From: Candidatus Altimarinota bacterium
GTDB taxonomy: Bacteria > Patescibacteriota > Gracilibacteria > BD1-5 > UBA2023
DNA length: 22,154 nt
Reading direction: 5' to 3'
Assembly (NCBI GenBank): GCA_003488655.1
Contig: DNKW01000066.1
Coordinates: 910 to 23,063, forward strand
The translations under genes and the position numbers were made by a program. The first letter of the stretch is position 1, and every line of letters begins with the position of its first letter. Positions 1-6,997 of the stretch are shown piece by piece. The notes under the pieces are model-generated. The model saw nothing but the letters and a program-made list of their open reading frames with translations. It did not search any database and was not told the DNA's origin.

Positions 1-205
1 TGGGGAAGTAAATATTCCTCCGACAGAGACAGTAGAGGAAATCATCCCTTCTGCAGAAACAACAACCCCTGTCATTACTTCCCCTGCAGGAATCTCAAAT
101 TATGAGATGGGACGCGATTACAGCGTAACAAAAAATACCAAGAAAAATATACAAAGTAAAACTTCGACTGATTCATTCACAGGAACAGAAATGCCAACTC
201 CATAA
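1..205 (+). CDS. C-terminal tail of an unidentified protein (partial)
   Basis: The frame beginning at base 2 is open from the window edge to a TAA at 203-205 and gives 67 residues. The peptide is rich in Thr, Pro, Ser and Glu (for example 'PPTETVEEIIPSAETTTP') and ends 'FTGTEMPTP'. This composition suits a disordered tail or linker, such as that of an envelope-associated protein, but no domain is visible and the body of the gene lies outside the window. I do not recognise it. A promoter and a hairpin follow before nusA, so it probably belongs to a separate upstream transcription unit. Confidence 0.6.
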   Translation, partial: GEVNIPPTETVEEIIPSAETTTPVITSPAGISNYEMGRDYSVTKNTKKNIQSKTSTDSFTGTEMPTP

Positions 206-211
206 AAAAAT

Positions 212-239
212 TTGATAAAATAAAAAATACATATATACT
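212..239 (+). promoter_or_regulatory. Putative sigma-70-type promoter upstream of nusA
   Basis: TTGATA (212-217) and TATACT (234-239) are separated by 16 bp, 4/6 and 5/6 matches to the -35 and -10 consensus. It lies just after the stop of the upstream gene and points toward nusA, so transcripts starting near 246 would include the hairpin at 264-299 in a leader of about 90 nt. The surrounding DNA is very AT-rich, so a chance match is possible. Confidence 0.5.
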
Positions 240-263
240 CTCCCTTGTATTTGGGAAGTCGAG

Positions 264-299
264 AAAAAGAATTTGGGCCTTCCTCCAAATTCTTTTTTT
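264..299 (+). terminator. Hairpin plus T-tract in the nusA leader
   Basis: Arms 264-276 and 285-297 are perfectly complementary over 13 bp (AAAAAGAATTTGG / CCAAATTCTTTTT), with an 8-nt loop, and the descending arm merges into a run of seven T (293-299). This is the form of an intrinsic terminator on the plus strand. It may end the upstream gene. Because a promoter sits between that gene and the hairpin, it may instead act as an attenuator of nusA. The stem is AT-rich and so only moderately stable. Confidence 0.6.
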
Positions 300-338
300 C
301 TACCAAGACGTCATTTATTATCCTCATCCATACCTATT

Positions 339-1400
339 ATGATAGATATAAGAAAAATAGAAGCTGCCATAAATCAGATTTCTGCAGAGAAAAAAATACC
401 ACGCGAACGTCTCGTGGAGATTATCGAATCCGCCATTAAAACTGCATACCGAAAAGACTTCGGAAATAAAGACAGTGAGGTGAATGTCCATCTCGACTTC
501 GAGACGGGTGCCATCGAAATCACGGTGGAAAAAACTATCGTGGAAACGGTAGAAAATCCAGATACCGAGATGACTCTCGCAGAGCTCGGAGACGATGCGG
601 AAGGATTCTCTATCGGAGATACCATCGAGATCGACGTGAGTGATGAAGTTCTCGAGGATGCGGAAGGATTCGGTCGTATCGCGTCTCAAGCTGCCCGTCA
701 GGTTATCATCCAGAAGATCCAGGAGACAGAGAAAGAAAAAATCTTCAACCTCTTCAAAGGGAAAGAGGGGGAGATTATCAGTCTCAAAGTTGACCTCGTT
801 GAGAAAAATCGTGTTCTTCTCGATTACAACGGAAACCAAGTGGTTCTCCCGAAATCCGAGCAAGTATCCAAGGATAAATACACTCCCGGACAACGAATCT
901 ATCTTTCCGTTGCGAAACTTGAGGAAGACACTATGTCTGGACCTCGCGTAACTCTCACTCGAAAAGACACGAATCTCATCGTGAAGCTCTTTGAGATGAA
1001 CGCTCCGGAACTCGAAGATGGAACCATCGAAATCGTGAGTATAGCGCGTACTCCCGGATTCAAAACCAAGATTATTGTCGCTTCCGAATATGAAGAAGTA
1101 GATCCGGCAGGATGTCTTATCGGGCCAAAAGGAGCCCGTGTTCGTGCGGTGGTCGATGAAATCGCCGGAGAGAAAATCGATATTATTAATTATACCGACA
1201 ACCGGGAAGAGTTGGTGCGAAAATCTCTCGTACCTGGAGTGGTCGAAAAAGTAACGATCGATGAGGAAAATAAAATTATCCGGTGTACCGTAACCGAAGA
1301 AGAAAAGGCGAAGGTTCTCGGAAAATGAGGAGCCAATATCAATCTTACATCGGAACTTCTTGGATACAAGATTATCCTCGATGCGAAAGAAGAGAAATAA
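339..1400 (+). CDS. nusA: Transcription termination/antitermination factor NusA
   Basis: A 353-residue RNA-polymerase-binding factor controlling pausing, termination and antitermination. Order: N-terminal polymerase-binding domain (about 1-130), S1 domain (about 135-205, 'KGKEGEIISLKVD'), KH1 (about 250-290, 'DPAGCLIGPKGARVRAVV') and KH2 near the C-terminus. The TGA at 1326-1328 (residue 330) falls in the KH2 loop, giving GKGGANI only if TGA is Gly; under the standard code KH2 would be cut at its nucleic-acid-binding loop. The true stop is TAA at 1398-1400. The protein ends right after KH2, lacking the acidic C-terminal repeats of E. coli NusA (495 aa). ATG 339 was chosen because 'MIDIRKIEAAINQI' aligns with normal NusA starts; an in-frame extension back to 273 would run through the leader hairpin. 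First gene of a seven-gene plus-strand cluster. Confidence 0.96.
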
Positions 1401-1403
1401 TGT

Positions 1404-1514
1404 TTGTCATTGCGAGGATACCCTCAAGGAGTACCCCGGGTACGACGAAGCAATCCACTCTTATTAAATACAAATAGATTGCCACACTTCGCTCCGCTTC
1501 GTTCGCAATGACAA
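1404..1514. repeat. Palindromic intergenic repeat (GTCATTGCGA type)
   Basis: A 111-bp element between nusA and the next gene with perfect 12-bp terminal inverted repeats, TTGTCATTGCGA at 1404-1415 and TCGCAATGACAA at 1503-1514. Inner arms GCAATC (1450-1455) and GATTGC (1477-1482) also pair. No ORF of its own. It resembles the dispersed 'GTCATTGCGA...GCAATC' elements found between genes in many bacterial genomes (family recollection). It would form a long mRNA hairpin inside the cluster. Confidence 0.75.
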
Positions 1515-1541
1515 GTATTTTACTACTAATTCTTTCAAAAC

Positions 1542-1853
1542 ATGGCAGAAACGCTCACCCAATTTTTAGAAGGAAGTGGAACTCGAAAAATGGCCTTTGA
1601 AACATACCAGAAACTTCCTGATACGGATTCTGTAAAAAGACAGCAGTATTTGTTTAATCTATCAGATGAGATTGGGCAAAAAGTCGGTATGCTGATTTAT
1701 ATAAACGCTTGCTTAGTATGCGGAAGAAGCCTCCTTGCAACGGACTCCATTTGTGATCGTTGTGGAAATATGAACGATGCATATTTTGATGCTCTGTCAG
1801 CAGAAATCGACCAACACCCTATCGGGCGGGTTATGGGAACACGCGGTCATTAA
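1542..1853 (+). CDS. Small zinc-ribbon protein of unknown function
   Basis: A 103-residue ORF ending in TAA with no internal TGA. The recognisable feature is a four-cysteine zinc-ribbon pattern, CLVC (C57, C60) and CDRC (C71, C74), ten residues apart, preceded by a mostly helical N-terminal half ('SVKRQQYLFNLSDEIGQKVG'). I cannot assign a family. It sits between nusA and rplI on the same strand, 33 nt before rplI, so it is probably cotranscribed with translation and transcription genes; a nucleic-acid or ribosome-related role is inference from context only. The ATG at 1542 has no Shine-Dalgarno sequence, as elsewhere here. Confidence 0.75.
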   Translation: MAETLTQFLEGSGTRKMAFETYQKLPDTDSVKRQQYLFNLSDEIGQKVGMLIYINACLVCGRSLLATDSICDRCGNMNDAYFDALSAEIDQHPIGRVMGTRGH

Positions 1854-1873
1854 TTTTTCTTTTCTTATTTTTT

Positions 1874-1886
1874 AACTTCTCATTCT
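1874..1886 (+). promoter_or_regulatory. AACTT start-site box before rplI
   Basis: AACTTCTCATTCT fills the 13 nt directly before the rplI ATG. There is no purine-rich Shine-Dalgarno sequence. The AACTT start and pyrimidine-rich remainder recur at the same spacing before ruvX, uppS and tsaB. Confidence 0.4.
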
Positions 1887-2357
1887 ATGGCAAATAATAC
1901 CGTAGCAGTACAGCTTCTCGAGCGGATTGCGAATGTGGGAAAAGAAGGAGAGATTATCGAAGTGAGCCACGCATATGCGAGAAACTTTCTCATCGCTAAA
2001 GGTCTTGCAAGGATCGCTACTCCGGAGCTCATCAAACGGGAAGCGGAAAAAACAAAAAAAGCTCAAGATAATAAGAGTCATCTCGTAGAGGCTCGACATG
2101 AAATCGCACAAAAACTCCATAACACCACTCTCACATTTGAACTCCCCGGGAGTAAAGATAAGATATTTTGAGGACTTGGAGAACATGAGATTATTCAGGA
2201 AATAAAAAAAAGATATAATATAGAGCTCGAGAAAAAACATATCCTCCTCCCTGAAGGACATAAACTCAAACAGGTGGGAATCACCGACATCAAGATCCAT
2301 CTCGGAAGCGATGTAAATATAAAAATGCACATCGATATCCATGCAATTAAAAATTAA
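1887..2357 (+). CDS. rplI: 50S ribosomal protein bL9
   Basis: A 156-residue L9, a 23S-rRNA-binding protein at the base of the L1 stalk. The N-terminal domain (1-50) carries the usual pattern 'VGKEGEIIEVSHAYARNFL'. A long connecting helix (about 45-80) leads to the C-terminal domain. The TGA at 2169-2171 (residue 95) gives 'KIFGGLGEHEI', matching the conserved 'KLFGSVT' turn of the C-terminal domain. Read as a stop it would delete that domain; read as Gly the length is normal for L9. TAA at 2355-2357 is the true stop. ruvX follows 12 nt later. Confidence 0.96.
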
Positions 2358-2369
2358 ACTTCCCACTTT
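2357..2369 (+). promoter_or_regulatory. AACTT start-site box before ruvX
   Basis: AACTTCCCACTTT occupies the 13 nt before the ruvX ATG; its first A is also the last base of the rplI stop codon. No Shine-Dalgarno sequence is present. Same spacing and composition as the boxes before rplI, uppS and tsaB. Confidence 0.4.
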
Positions 2370-2780
2370 ATGTCCACTCTCGCAATAGACTATGGGACGA
2401 AGAAAATCGGACTCGCAATAGAAGTAGAAGGGATTGCCTTCCCCCTTGCAATCATTGCAACCAAGGAGATATTTTCCTCTCTTCCCAAACTCATTAAAGA
2501 GCGCCATATAGACACGATTATCATCGGAATTGCCAATCATATGGATGGAACTATTTCAGAACAAGCAATCCGGACTCGTGAATTTAGAAAAAAGATCCAA
2601 AATCTTCTCCCGAAAGATATGAGATATATCGAATGGGATGAACGACTGACGACTTTTGAGGCGAGAAACGCACTTGACCCATTCGGAAAAGACCCGAGAA
2701 AAAATATCGATGACGTGGCGGCGAGTATTCTACTCCAAAGCTATCTGACTTCCATCAAAAGCTCGGCTTGTAACTCTTAA
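2370..2780 (+). CDS. ruvX: Holliday junction resolvase-like / pre-16S rRNA nuclease RuvX (YqgF)
   Basis: A 136-residue RNase H-fold nuclease of the YqgF family, known for 5'-end maturation of 16S rRNA in E. coli and originally proposed as a Holliday-junction resolvase. Motifs are intact: 'AIDYGTKKIGLA' (D7), 'IIIGIANHMDG' (about 51-60), 'WDERLTTFEA' (D90, E91) and 'NIDDVAASILLQSYL' (D114/D115), giving the acidic metal-binding residues. Full length, no internal TGA, TAA stop. Placed between rplI and uppS, 11 nt before uppS. Confidence 0.93.
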   Translation: MSTLAIDYGTKKIGLAIEVEGIAFPLAIIATKEIFSSLPKLIKERHIDTIIIGIANHMDGTISEQAIRTREFRKKIQNLLPKDMRYIEWDERLTTFEARNALDPFGKDPRKNIDDVAASILLQSYLTSIKSSACNS

Positions 2781-2791
2781 CTTTTTCCCCC
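2779..2791 (+). promoter_or_regulatory. AACTT start-site box before uppS
   Basis: AACTTTTTCCCCC fills the 13 nt before ATG 2792 and overlaps the last two bases of the ruvX stop. It supports 2792, not the in-frame ATG 2810, as the uppS start. No Shine-Dalgarno sequence is present. Confidence 0.45.
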
Positions 2792-3466
2792 ATGCACCTC
2801 TGATTCATTATGGACGGGAATCGTCGATGGGCAAAACAACATATGCTCCAAACATTGCTCGGCCATAAAGAAGGAAGTACTCGGCTTGAGGAAATGGTAG
2901 AGCTTTGCTTCACCGAAAAGATAGAATATTGCAGTTTTTGGGCGCTCGCGAAAAAAAATATAGAGAATAGGAATAAAGAAGAGCTCGATTACCTCTACAG
3001 ACTTTTTTTCGAGAGTATGGAGAATCTTCTTCCAAAACTTCTCAAAAAAGGCATTAAGTTTGAGTGGGTAGGAAATCCGGAAATACTTCCCATTCATGTC
3101 GTCGAACTTCTGGAGGATGCTCGGGAAAAAGCGAAAAATGGCACGGAAATGATCTTTATCCTCGCTATCGGATACGGAGGTCAGGATGAGGTTATTCGAG
3201 GCATAAAGAACTTCCTGCAACAAGGTGGAGATATACGCTCTCTCGATGAAAACTCCTTCCTCCCTTTTCTCGATACAGGACGGTTTCCCACGCCAGATCT
3301 CATTATACGAACTGGGGGCGACTCGCGCCATTCCGGATATTTCCTCTACCAGAGCGAGTACAGCGAGTACTACTTCACCCCCACCCTTTGGCCTGATTTC
3401 AAAGAGGAGGAATTCTACAAAGCGCTCGAAACCCTGAAAGACGCGAAAAGAAATTTTGGAAAATAA
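2792..3466 (+). CDS. uppS: Isoprenyl transferase (undecaprenyl diphosphate synthase family)
   Basis: A 224-residue cis-prenyltransferase that extends farnesyl diphosphate with isopentenyl diphosphate to make the C55 lipid carrier for cell-wall glycans. The start at 2792 reads through TGA 2801-2803 as Gly4 and restores motif I as 'HLGFIMDGNRRWA' with catalytic Asp8; a start at ATG 2810 would remove the residues before the motif. Motif V is clear near 169-195 ('PDLIIRTGGDSRHSGYF', then 'EYSEYYF' with E192, expected to help bind Mg2+). Motif III is divergent, 'FWALAKKNIENR' in place of the usual FSxENWxR, and 'GYGGQDEV' replaces NYGGRxEI. Slightly shorter than E. coli UppS (253 aa). TAA stop. 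The downstream deaminase begins 10 nt later. Confidence 0.93.
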
Positions 3467-3476
3467 TTCCCTTTTT

Positions 3477-3968
3477 ATGAAAATCATCCCACATTCCAAA
3501 TCCTTAGAACTTTTCCCGTTTATGGAACTCGCCGGCGAAGTTGCCAAACAAGCAACTTGCAAACGATCAAAATGCGGGAGTATTATAGTAAAGAATGGAA
3601 AAGTCATCGGTTCCGGCTTTAATTCCCCTCCGGGAAATCTCGAGTCCGAACGCCGATGCACTTGCGATAAAAAAACTCTGGATTTTAAAGTGACCGACAA
3701 AACCTGTTGTATACATGCGGAACAACGAGCCATTATGGATGCACTGAAAAACCATCCGAATGAAATCGAATATTCCCGACTCTATTTTGCACGACTCTCT
3801 GAAAGCGGAGAGATTGAATTTTCGGGAGAACCATATTGCACTATTTGCAGCAAGATGGCTCTGGATACAGGAATAAAAGAATTCGTACTTTATCGGAAAG
3901 AAGGAATTTGTATTTATGACACCGAAGAGTATAATTCGTTTTCATTCGCATATAAAAATCACATATAA
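3477..3968 (+). CDS. Zinc-dependent cytidine/deoxycytidylate deaminase family protein
   Basis: A 163-residue protein with the catalytic zinc site of the family: 'CIHAEQRAIMDAL' (H80, E82) and 'PYCTIC' (C121, C124). The N-terminal 'EVAKQATCKRSKCGSIIVKNG' region resembles dCMP deaminase (ComEB type), which makes dUMP for thymidylate synthesis; this is the preferred reading. Extra cysteines (C28, C33, C61, C63, C77, C78) could form a second zinc site of the sort known in dCMP deaminases. A tRNA or nucleoside deaminase cannot be excluded. An in-frame ATG at 3456 would overlap uppS; 3477 is chosen because it follows the uppS stop by 10 nt with the pyrimidine leader typical here. TAA stop. Confidence 0.85.
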   Translation: MKIIPHSKSLELFPFMELAGEVAKQATCKRSKCGSIIVKNGKVIGSGFNSPPGNLESERRCTCDKKTLDFKVTDKTCCIHAEQRAIMDALKNHPNEIEYSRLYFARLSESGEIEFSGEPYCTICSKMALDTGIKEFVLYRKEGICIYDTEEYNSFSFAYKNHI

Positions 3969-3972
3969 ATTT

Positions 3973-4437
3973 ATGAAATCCCCCACTCTCTCACTCCATA
4001 TCAATAAAAAAGCCTTGTTCGATTACGAAATCGTACAGGGCTACGAAGCGTGAATCAAGCTCACGGGACCGGAAGTAAAGAGTATACGAGCGAAGCAGTG
4101 TAATCTCAAGGGAAGTTATGTGAGCCTCGCGTCCGGTCGTCCCATTCTGAAAAATTTCCATATCTCTCCGTACGAACACCTCCCCCATAAACTCGGGATC
4201 AATCCGACCGCCGATCGGGAGATATTCCTCAAGAAAAAAGATATCGACTATCTCACGGGAAAACTCAAGGAGAAAGGTTTTTCCCTCATCCCGACGGAAG
4301 TCTATTCGAAAGGAAACCTCATAAAAATATCGATCGCACTCGCCCGAGGACGAAAGGTTTTCGAGAAAAAACAGGTATTGAAGGAACGGGATGTTGGTCG
4401 CGATATGGATCGGGAAATAGTAGAAAAAATGAGATAA
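3973..4437 (+). CDS. smpB: SsrA-binding protein SmpB
   Basis: A 154-residue tmRNA-binding protein for trans-translation rescue of stalled ribosomes. The N-terminal OB-fold shows 'HINKKALFDYEIVQGYEAG' followed by 'IKLTGPEVKSIRAKQCNLK', the SmpB signature. TGA 4051-4053 is Gly27 in the family-invariant AGI(x)LTG segment, among the best single-site proofs of the recoding. The basic tail 'GRKVFEKKQVLKERDVGRDM' matches the decoding-centre tail. ATG 3973 comes 4 nt after the deaminase stop. TAA stop. No ssrA gene was recognised next to it. Confidence 0.95.
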
Positions 4438-4694
4438 CTTCAGACTTCGCATTCAAAATTCCGCTTCCTCGCTTTCCGTACAGTCGTACGGTTCACTCCG
4501 GTGCTCATTTTTCATACGAATCCTATCGTTCTCTCATTTTTTCTATGAATGAGAAGAGGTTTCTTCTTGTGGAGATTGAAAAGAACAATGAAATTCACAT
4601 AAAAACTACGTACTGTAGTGAACCGTACTAATGTACGGAGAACGATACCCTAAAGGCACGTCGAGCACGTAAAGTTTGAATGCGAATTTCGAAG
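4438..4694. repeat. Gene-free convergent spacer with nested and crossing inverted repeats
   Basis: No credible gene lies in these 257 bp between the convergent ends of smpB and trxB. Perfect complementary arms: A, TTCGCATTCAAA 4446-4457 with 4675-4686; B, GTACGGTTCAC 4486-4496 with 4618-4628, plus flanking CCGTAC 4476-4481 with GTACGG 4633-4638; C, TATCGTTCTC 4524-4533 with 4638-4647. Local hairpins also form: CCGTAC/GTACGG at 4476-4491 and at 4623-4638, and TCTCATT/AATGAGA at 4532-4554. Arms B and C interleave, as in a pseudoknot or in two alternative folds. It could be a bidirectional terminator, a structured RNA, or a palindromic mobile element; none is proven. Confidence 0.55.
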
Positions 4695-5606
4695 TTATTT
4701 TCAATCTCCCTTGAGGATATCTTCGTGAATACTATGTGCTGCCAAGCACCCCTCCGCTGCGCTCATAATGGTCTGTTGAAACTTGTTGGATCCGGTCGTG
4801 ATATCCCCTGCGGCATAGAGCCCCGGAACGCTCGTCTCTTGGCGTGCATCCACGAAAATATGTCCGGATTCGTCTTTTTTTGGTTCCAATCCGTCAACGA
4901 GCGCAGTGTTTGGCTGATTTCCAATGGCGACGAAAATCCCGTCGACTGCAAGTTCTGATCCATCGGACAGGATACATTTCTCTACACTGAATCCTCCCTC
5001 TATTGAAGTTACGCTCGTTTCGAAGTGAACATGGATATTTGCGTGTTTTTCAATCTGGTGAATCCAAACGGTTTCCGCCCGGAATTCGGATCCGCGCACG
5101 AGGATATGAACCTCCTTGCAGACTTCCGCGAGAAACAATGCCTCAGTGACGGCACTATTCCCTCCGCCGACCAGTGCTACAACCCGATTTCGGAAGAACA
5201 TTCCGTCACAAGTGGCACAGTACGACACTCCCGCCCCGAGGAACTTGTCTTCTCCGGGGATTCCGAGATGGCGATACTTATTCCCGATGGCGAGAAGTAC
5301 ATACCGAGATTCGAGTGTTTTCCCACTCGCTGTTTTTACAGTAAAAACATCTGCATTCTTCACCACTTCCGTCACTTCATCCTGAATAAGTTCCGAACCA
5401 GCAGAAACGGCATGTTCCGTGAAACGGTCCATAATCTCCCGCCCTGAAGCTGAGAGAGTTCCAGGATAATTCTCCACTTTATGAGAAGTGGCGAGTGCCC
5501 CGCCCGGCATAGCCCCGATGATGCAGTTCCGGAGTTTATAGCGAGAAGCATACATCCCAGCGGGAAGACCCGCAGAACCTGCTCCGATAGTGATAAGATC
5601 GTACAT
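4695..5606 (-). CDS. trxB: Thioredoxin reductase (NAD(P)H-disulfide oxidoreductase)
   Basis: A 303-residue FAD flavoprotein that passes electrons from NAD(P)H to thioredoxin. FAD-binding 'GAGSAGLPAG' (8-17), redox-active 'CATCDG' (C130, C133), pyridine-nucleotide motif 'VGGGNSAVTEALFL' (about 146-159) and C-terminal FAD motif 'GLYAAGDITTGSNKFQQT' are present, at normal low-molecular-weight TrxB length. TGA at 4701-4703 is the second-last sense codon, so the protein ends Asp-Gly-Lys before TAA 4695-4697; a standard-code call would be only two residues shorter. Downstream of the PH-domain gene on the same strand but separated by a 153-bp palindrome, so it may be its own unit. Confidence 0.94.
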
Positions 5607-5658
5607 ACTTTATGTATTAGTAGGAGATAAGAATATTTTTTATAAATAAACAGACTAT

Positions 5659-5811
5659 TGTCATTCCGACCGTAGTGGAGGAATCCCTTTAGGTCGCTAT
5701 ATTGAAACAATATTATAAAGAATCACTAAATCTGAACTATTCGAGATATTTTGTATTTTTGCTTCACACAACTTGATCAAAAGGGATTCCTCGAGTTCCC
5801 TCGGAATGACA
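5659..5811. repeat. Palindromic intergenic repeat (GTCATTCCGA type)
   Basis: Outer arms TGTCATTCCGA (5659-5669) and TCGGAATGACA (5801-5811) and inner arms GGAATCCCTTT (5680-5690) and AAAGGGATTCC (5780-5790) are perfect inverted repeats of 11 bp each, around an AT-rich centre. It fills most of the 228-bp gap between the PH-domain gene and trxB; I see no gene in that gap. Same architecture as the 1404-1514 element but with a different sequence subtype. It may act as a transcript-end hairpin for the giant gene-tsaB-PH operon. Confidence 0.75.
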
Positions 5812-5834
5812 GATGTCTCACATTTCTCTTTAAG

Positions 5835-6401
5835 CTAAGAATGAAGTTCGTTACTTACAATTCCTCTCTTCGCTTTATTCTCCTGAATGACATTTCGGAT
5901 AATGCTCGCATTATCGATGGGAGAGGGAGCAAAGTGCATGGTGAAATTGGAATTCTCCGAGGCGGTGTGCATGGAAACCGTTCCGAAATTGAGGAGATTT
6001 TCGAGAAGACCCTTGGTTTGTGCATTCACTTCTTTTACATCATCGAGCGAACACTCGGAGATAGTCCGGTTGAGAAAAGAGATTTGTTCTATCCCCCGTA
6101 TCCTCTGGTCGGTGATAATAAAAAGATCAAGTTCATTATTGGCCCAGGTAATATAGAGAAAGAGGAGATATACAGACCAATAAACGATGAGAAAAATGGG
6201 AAAAAATGAACTGGTATCCGAAGGGAATACTGAGGAATAATACGTGAGGAGGAGGACAGAAGAAAGAACCAGAAAAAATGCGTAAAATCCCAGATAGAGA
6301 TACACTATCCAATGGCGTTTCAGAACGAGTTTCAATTCCTCATTCGGACGAAAAGTATCTCTGAGTCGGGTAAGATTGATTGCGTGAGTAAGCGTGGGCA
6401 T
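5835..6401 (-). CDS. Membrane protein with bacterial PH domain (YdbS/bPH2-like)
   Basis: A 188-residue protein with two hydrophobic segments (about 31-54 and 66-87) followed by a soluble domain. The motif 'ELDLFIITDQRIRGIEQISF' right after the second helix, then 'CSLDDVKEVNA' and 'LLNFGTVSMHTA', is the typical layout of bacterial PH-domain (bPH2/YdbS-like) proteins, whose biochemical role is mostly unknown. TAG stop at 5835-5837, no internal TGA. It begins 11 nt after the tsaB stop, so the two are almost certainly cotranscribed. The 13 nt before the ATG read AATTTCTTTTACT, a near match to the AACTT box. Confidence 0.83.
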   Translation of the reverse strand: MPTLTHAINLTRLRDTFRPNEELKLVLKRHWIVYLYLGFYAFFLVLSSVLLLTYYSSVFPSDTSSFFPIFLIVYWSVYLLFLYITWANNELDLFIITDQRIRGIEQISFLNRTISECSLDDVKEVNAQTKGLLENLLNFGTVSMHTASENSNFTMHFAPSPIDNASIIRNVIQENKAKRGIVSNELHS

Positions 6402-6412
6402 AGTAAAAGAAA

Positions 6413-6982
6413 TTAAGAAATGTTCGGTTTTTTGATATAAATCGGCTCTATCCTCTGAACCGGATTTTCACTTTGGAAATTCCGACAAAACACGTCGTAA
6501 CGCAGATTTGATTGTATGGAAATCGAAGCAGAAGTAAAATCATTTATATCGCCCATTCAGAAATACTCTCCCGGCGGAATATCCGGAATGGCGATGAGTC
6601 TCGCCTGAGTATTTTTCTTTTTTTGCACCAAATACTCTCCCCGATTTGCTCGCAAAAGCAAAGGATAGCCACTCATAGAAAGCTCAGAGAGAGTAAAATA
6701 ATCAATGCCGTAAAGTGGCACAGGATGAACAAACGAGAGAGTGTTTATGGTAAGCGTAATAATGCGCATCGCTGTAAAACTCCCCGGACCATTCACAATG
6801 ACAACTCCTTTCAAGTCCTCATACTCCATCTTATTTTTTTTCAAAAACTGGAGAAGAGAAACGAGAAAATATTCGGATTCTCGTCACCGGAGTTCTATAA
6901 ATTCCTGTGAGAGTATCGTCCTTTCGGAACTGAAAAGCAGGTAGGTCGCTGGGGTGGAAATAGTATCTATAAAGAGATGCAT
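6413..6982 (-). CDS. tsaB: tRNA threonylcarbamoyladenosine biosynthesis protein TsaB
   Basis: A 189-residue ASKHA-fold partner of TsaD in t6A37 tRNA modification. The N-terminus 'MHLFIDTISTPATYLLF' matches the TsaB opening (usually IDTS), and 'VVIVNGPGSFTAMRI' (about 60-73) is the family hallmark GPGSFTGLR. Two TGA codons are read as Gly: 6884-6886 (residue 33, just before 'RESEYFLVSLLQFL', where TsaB has R-x-HSE) and 6557-6559 (residue 142). Standard-code reading leaves only a 95-residue fragment. The C-terminal domain is short and divergent. Start ATG 6980-6982 lies 15 nt after the giant gene's stop; TAA stop at 6413-6415. Confidence 0.9.
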
Positions 6983-6995
6983 GGAATGGAAAGTT
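6983..6995 (-). promoter_or_regulatory. AACTT start-site box before tsaB
   Basis: On the minus strand AACTTTCCATTCC fills the 13 nt before the tsaB ATG, the same spacing as before rplI, ruvX and uppS. It supports ATG 6982 as the start and shows that the pattern is not confined to the plus-strand operon. Confidence 0.4.
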
Positions 6996-6997
6996 AT

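Noticed and set aside
1404-1514. CRISPR array or IS element
   Set aside because: Only one inverted-repeat pair, no direct repeats with spacers and no transposase frame; nothing CRISPR-like elsewhere in the window.
1872-2540. 222-residue minus-strand ORF over rplI and ruvX
   Set aside because: Both genes beneath it are clear family members at full length when TGA is Gly.
3456-3476. Upstream ATG for the deaminase at 3456
   Set aside because: It would overlap the uppS end and add residues with no family match; ATG 3477 has the local leader pattern.
2777-3733. 318-residue minus-strand ORF over uppS and the deaminase
   Set aside because: It overlaps two well-supported genes with intact catalytic motifs on the other strand.
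4438-4694. tmRNA (ssrA) next to smpB
   Set aside because: No tRNA-like ends, CCA or tag-peptide reading frame could be found on either strand, despite the pseudoknot-like pairing.
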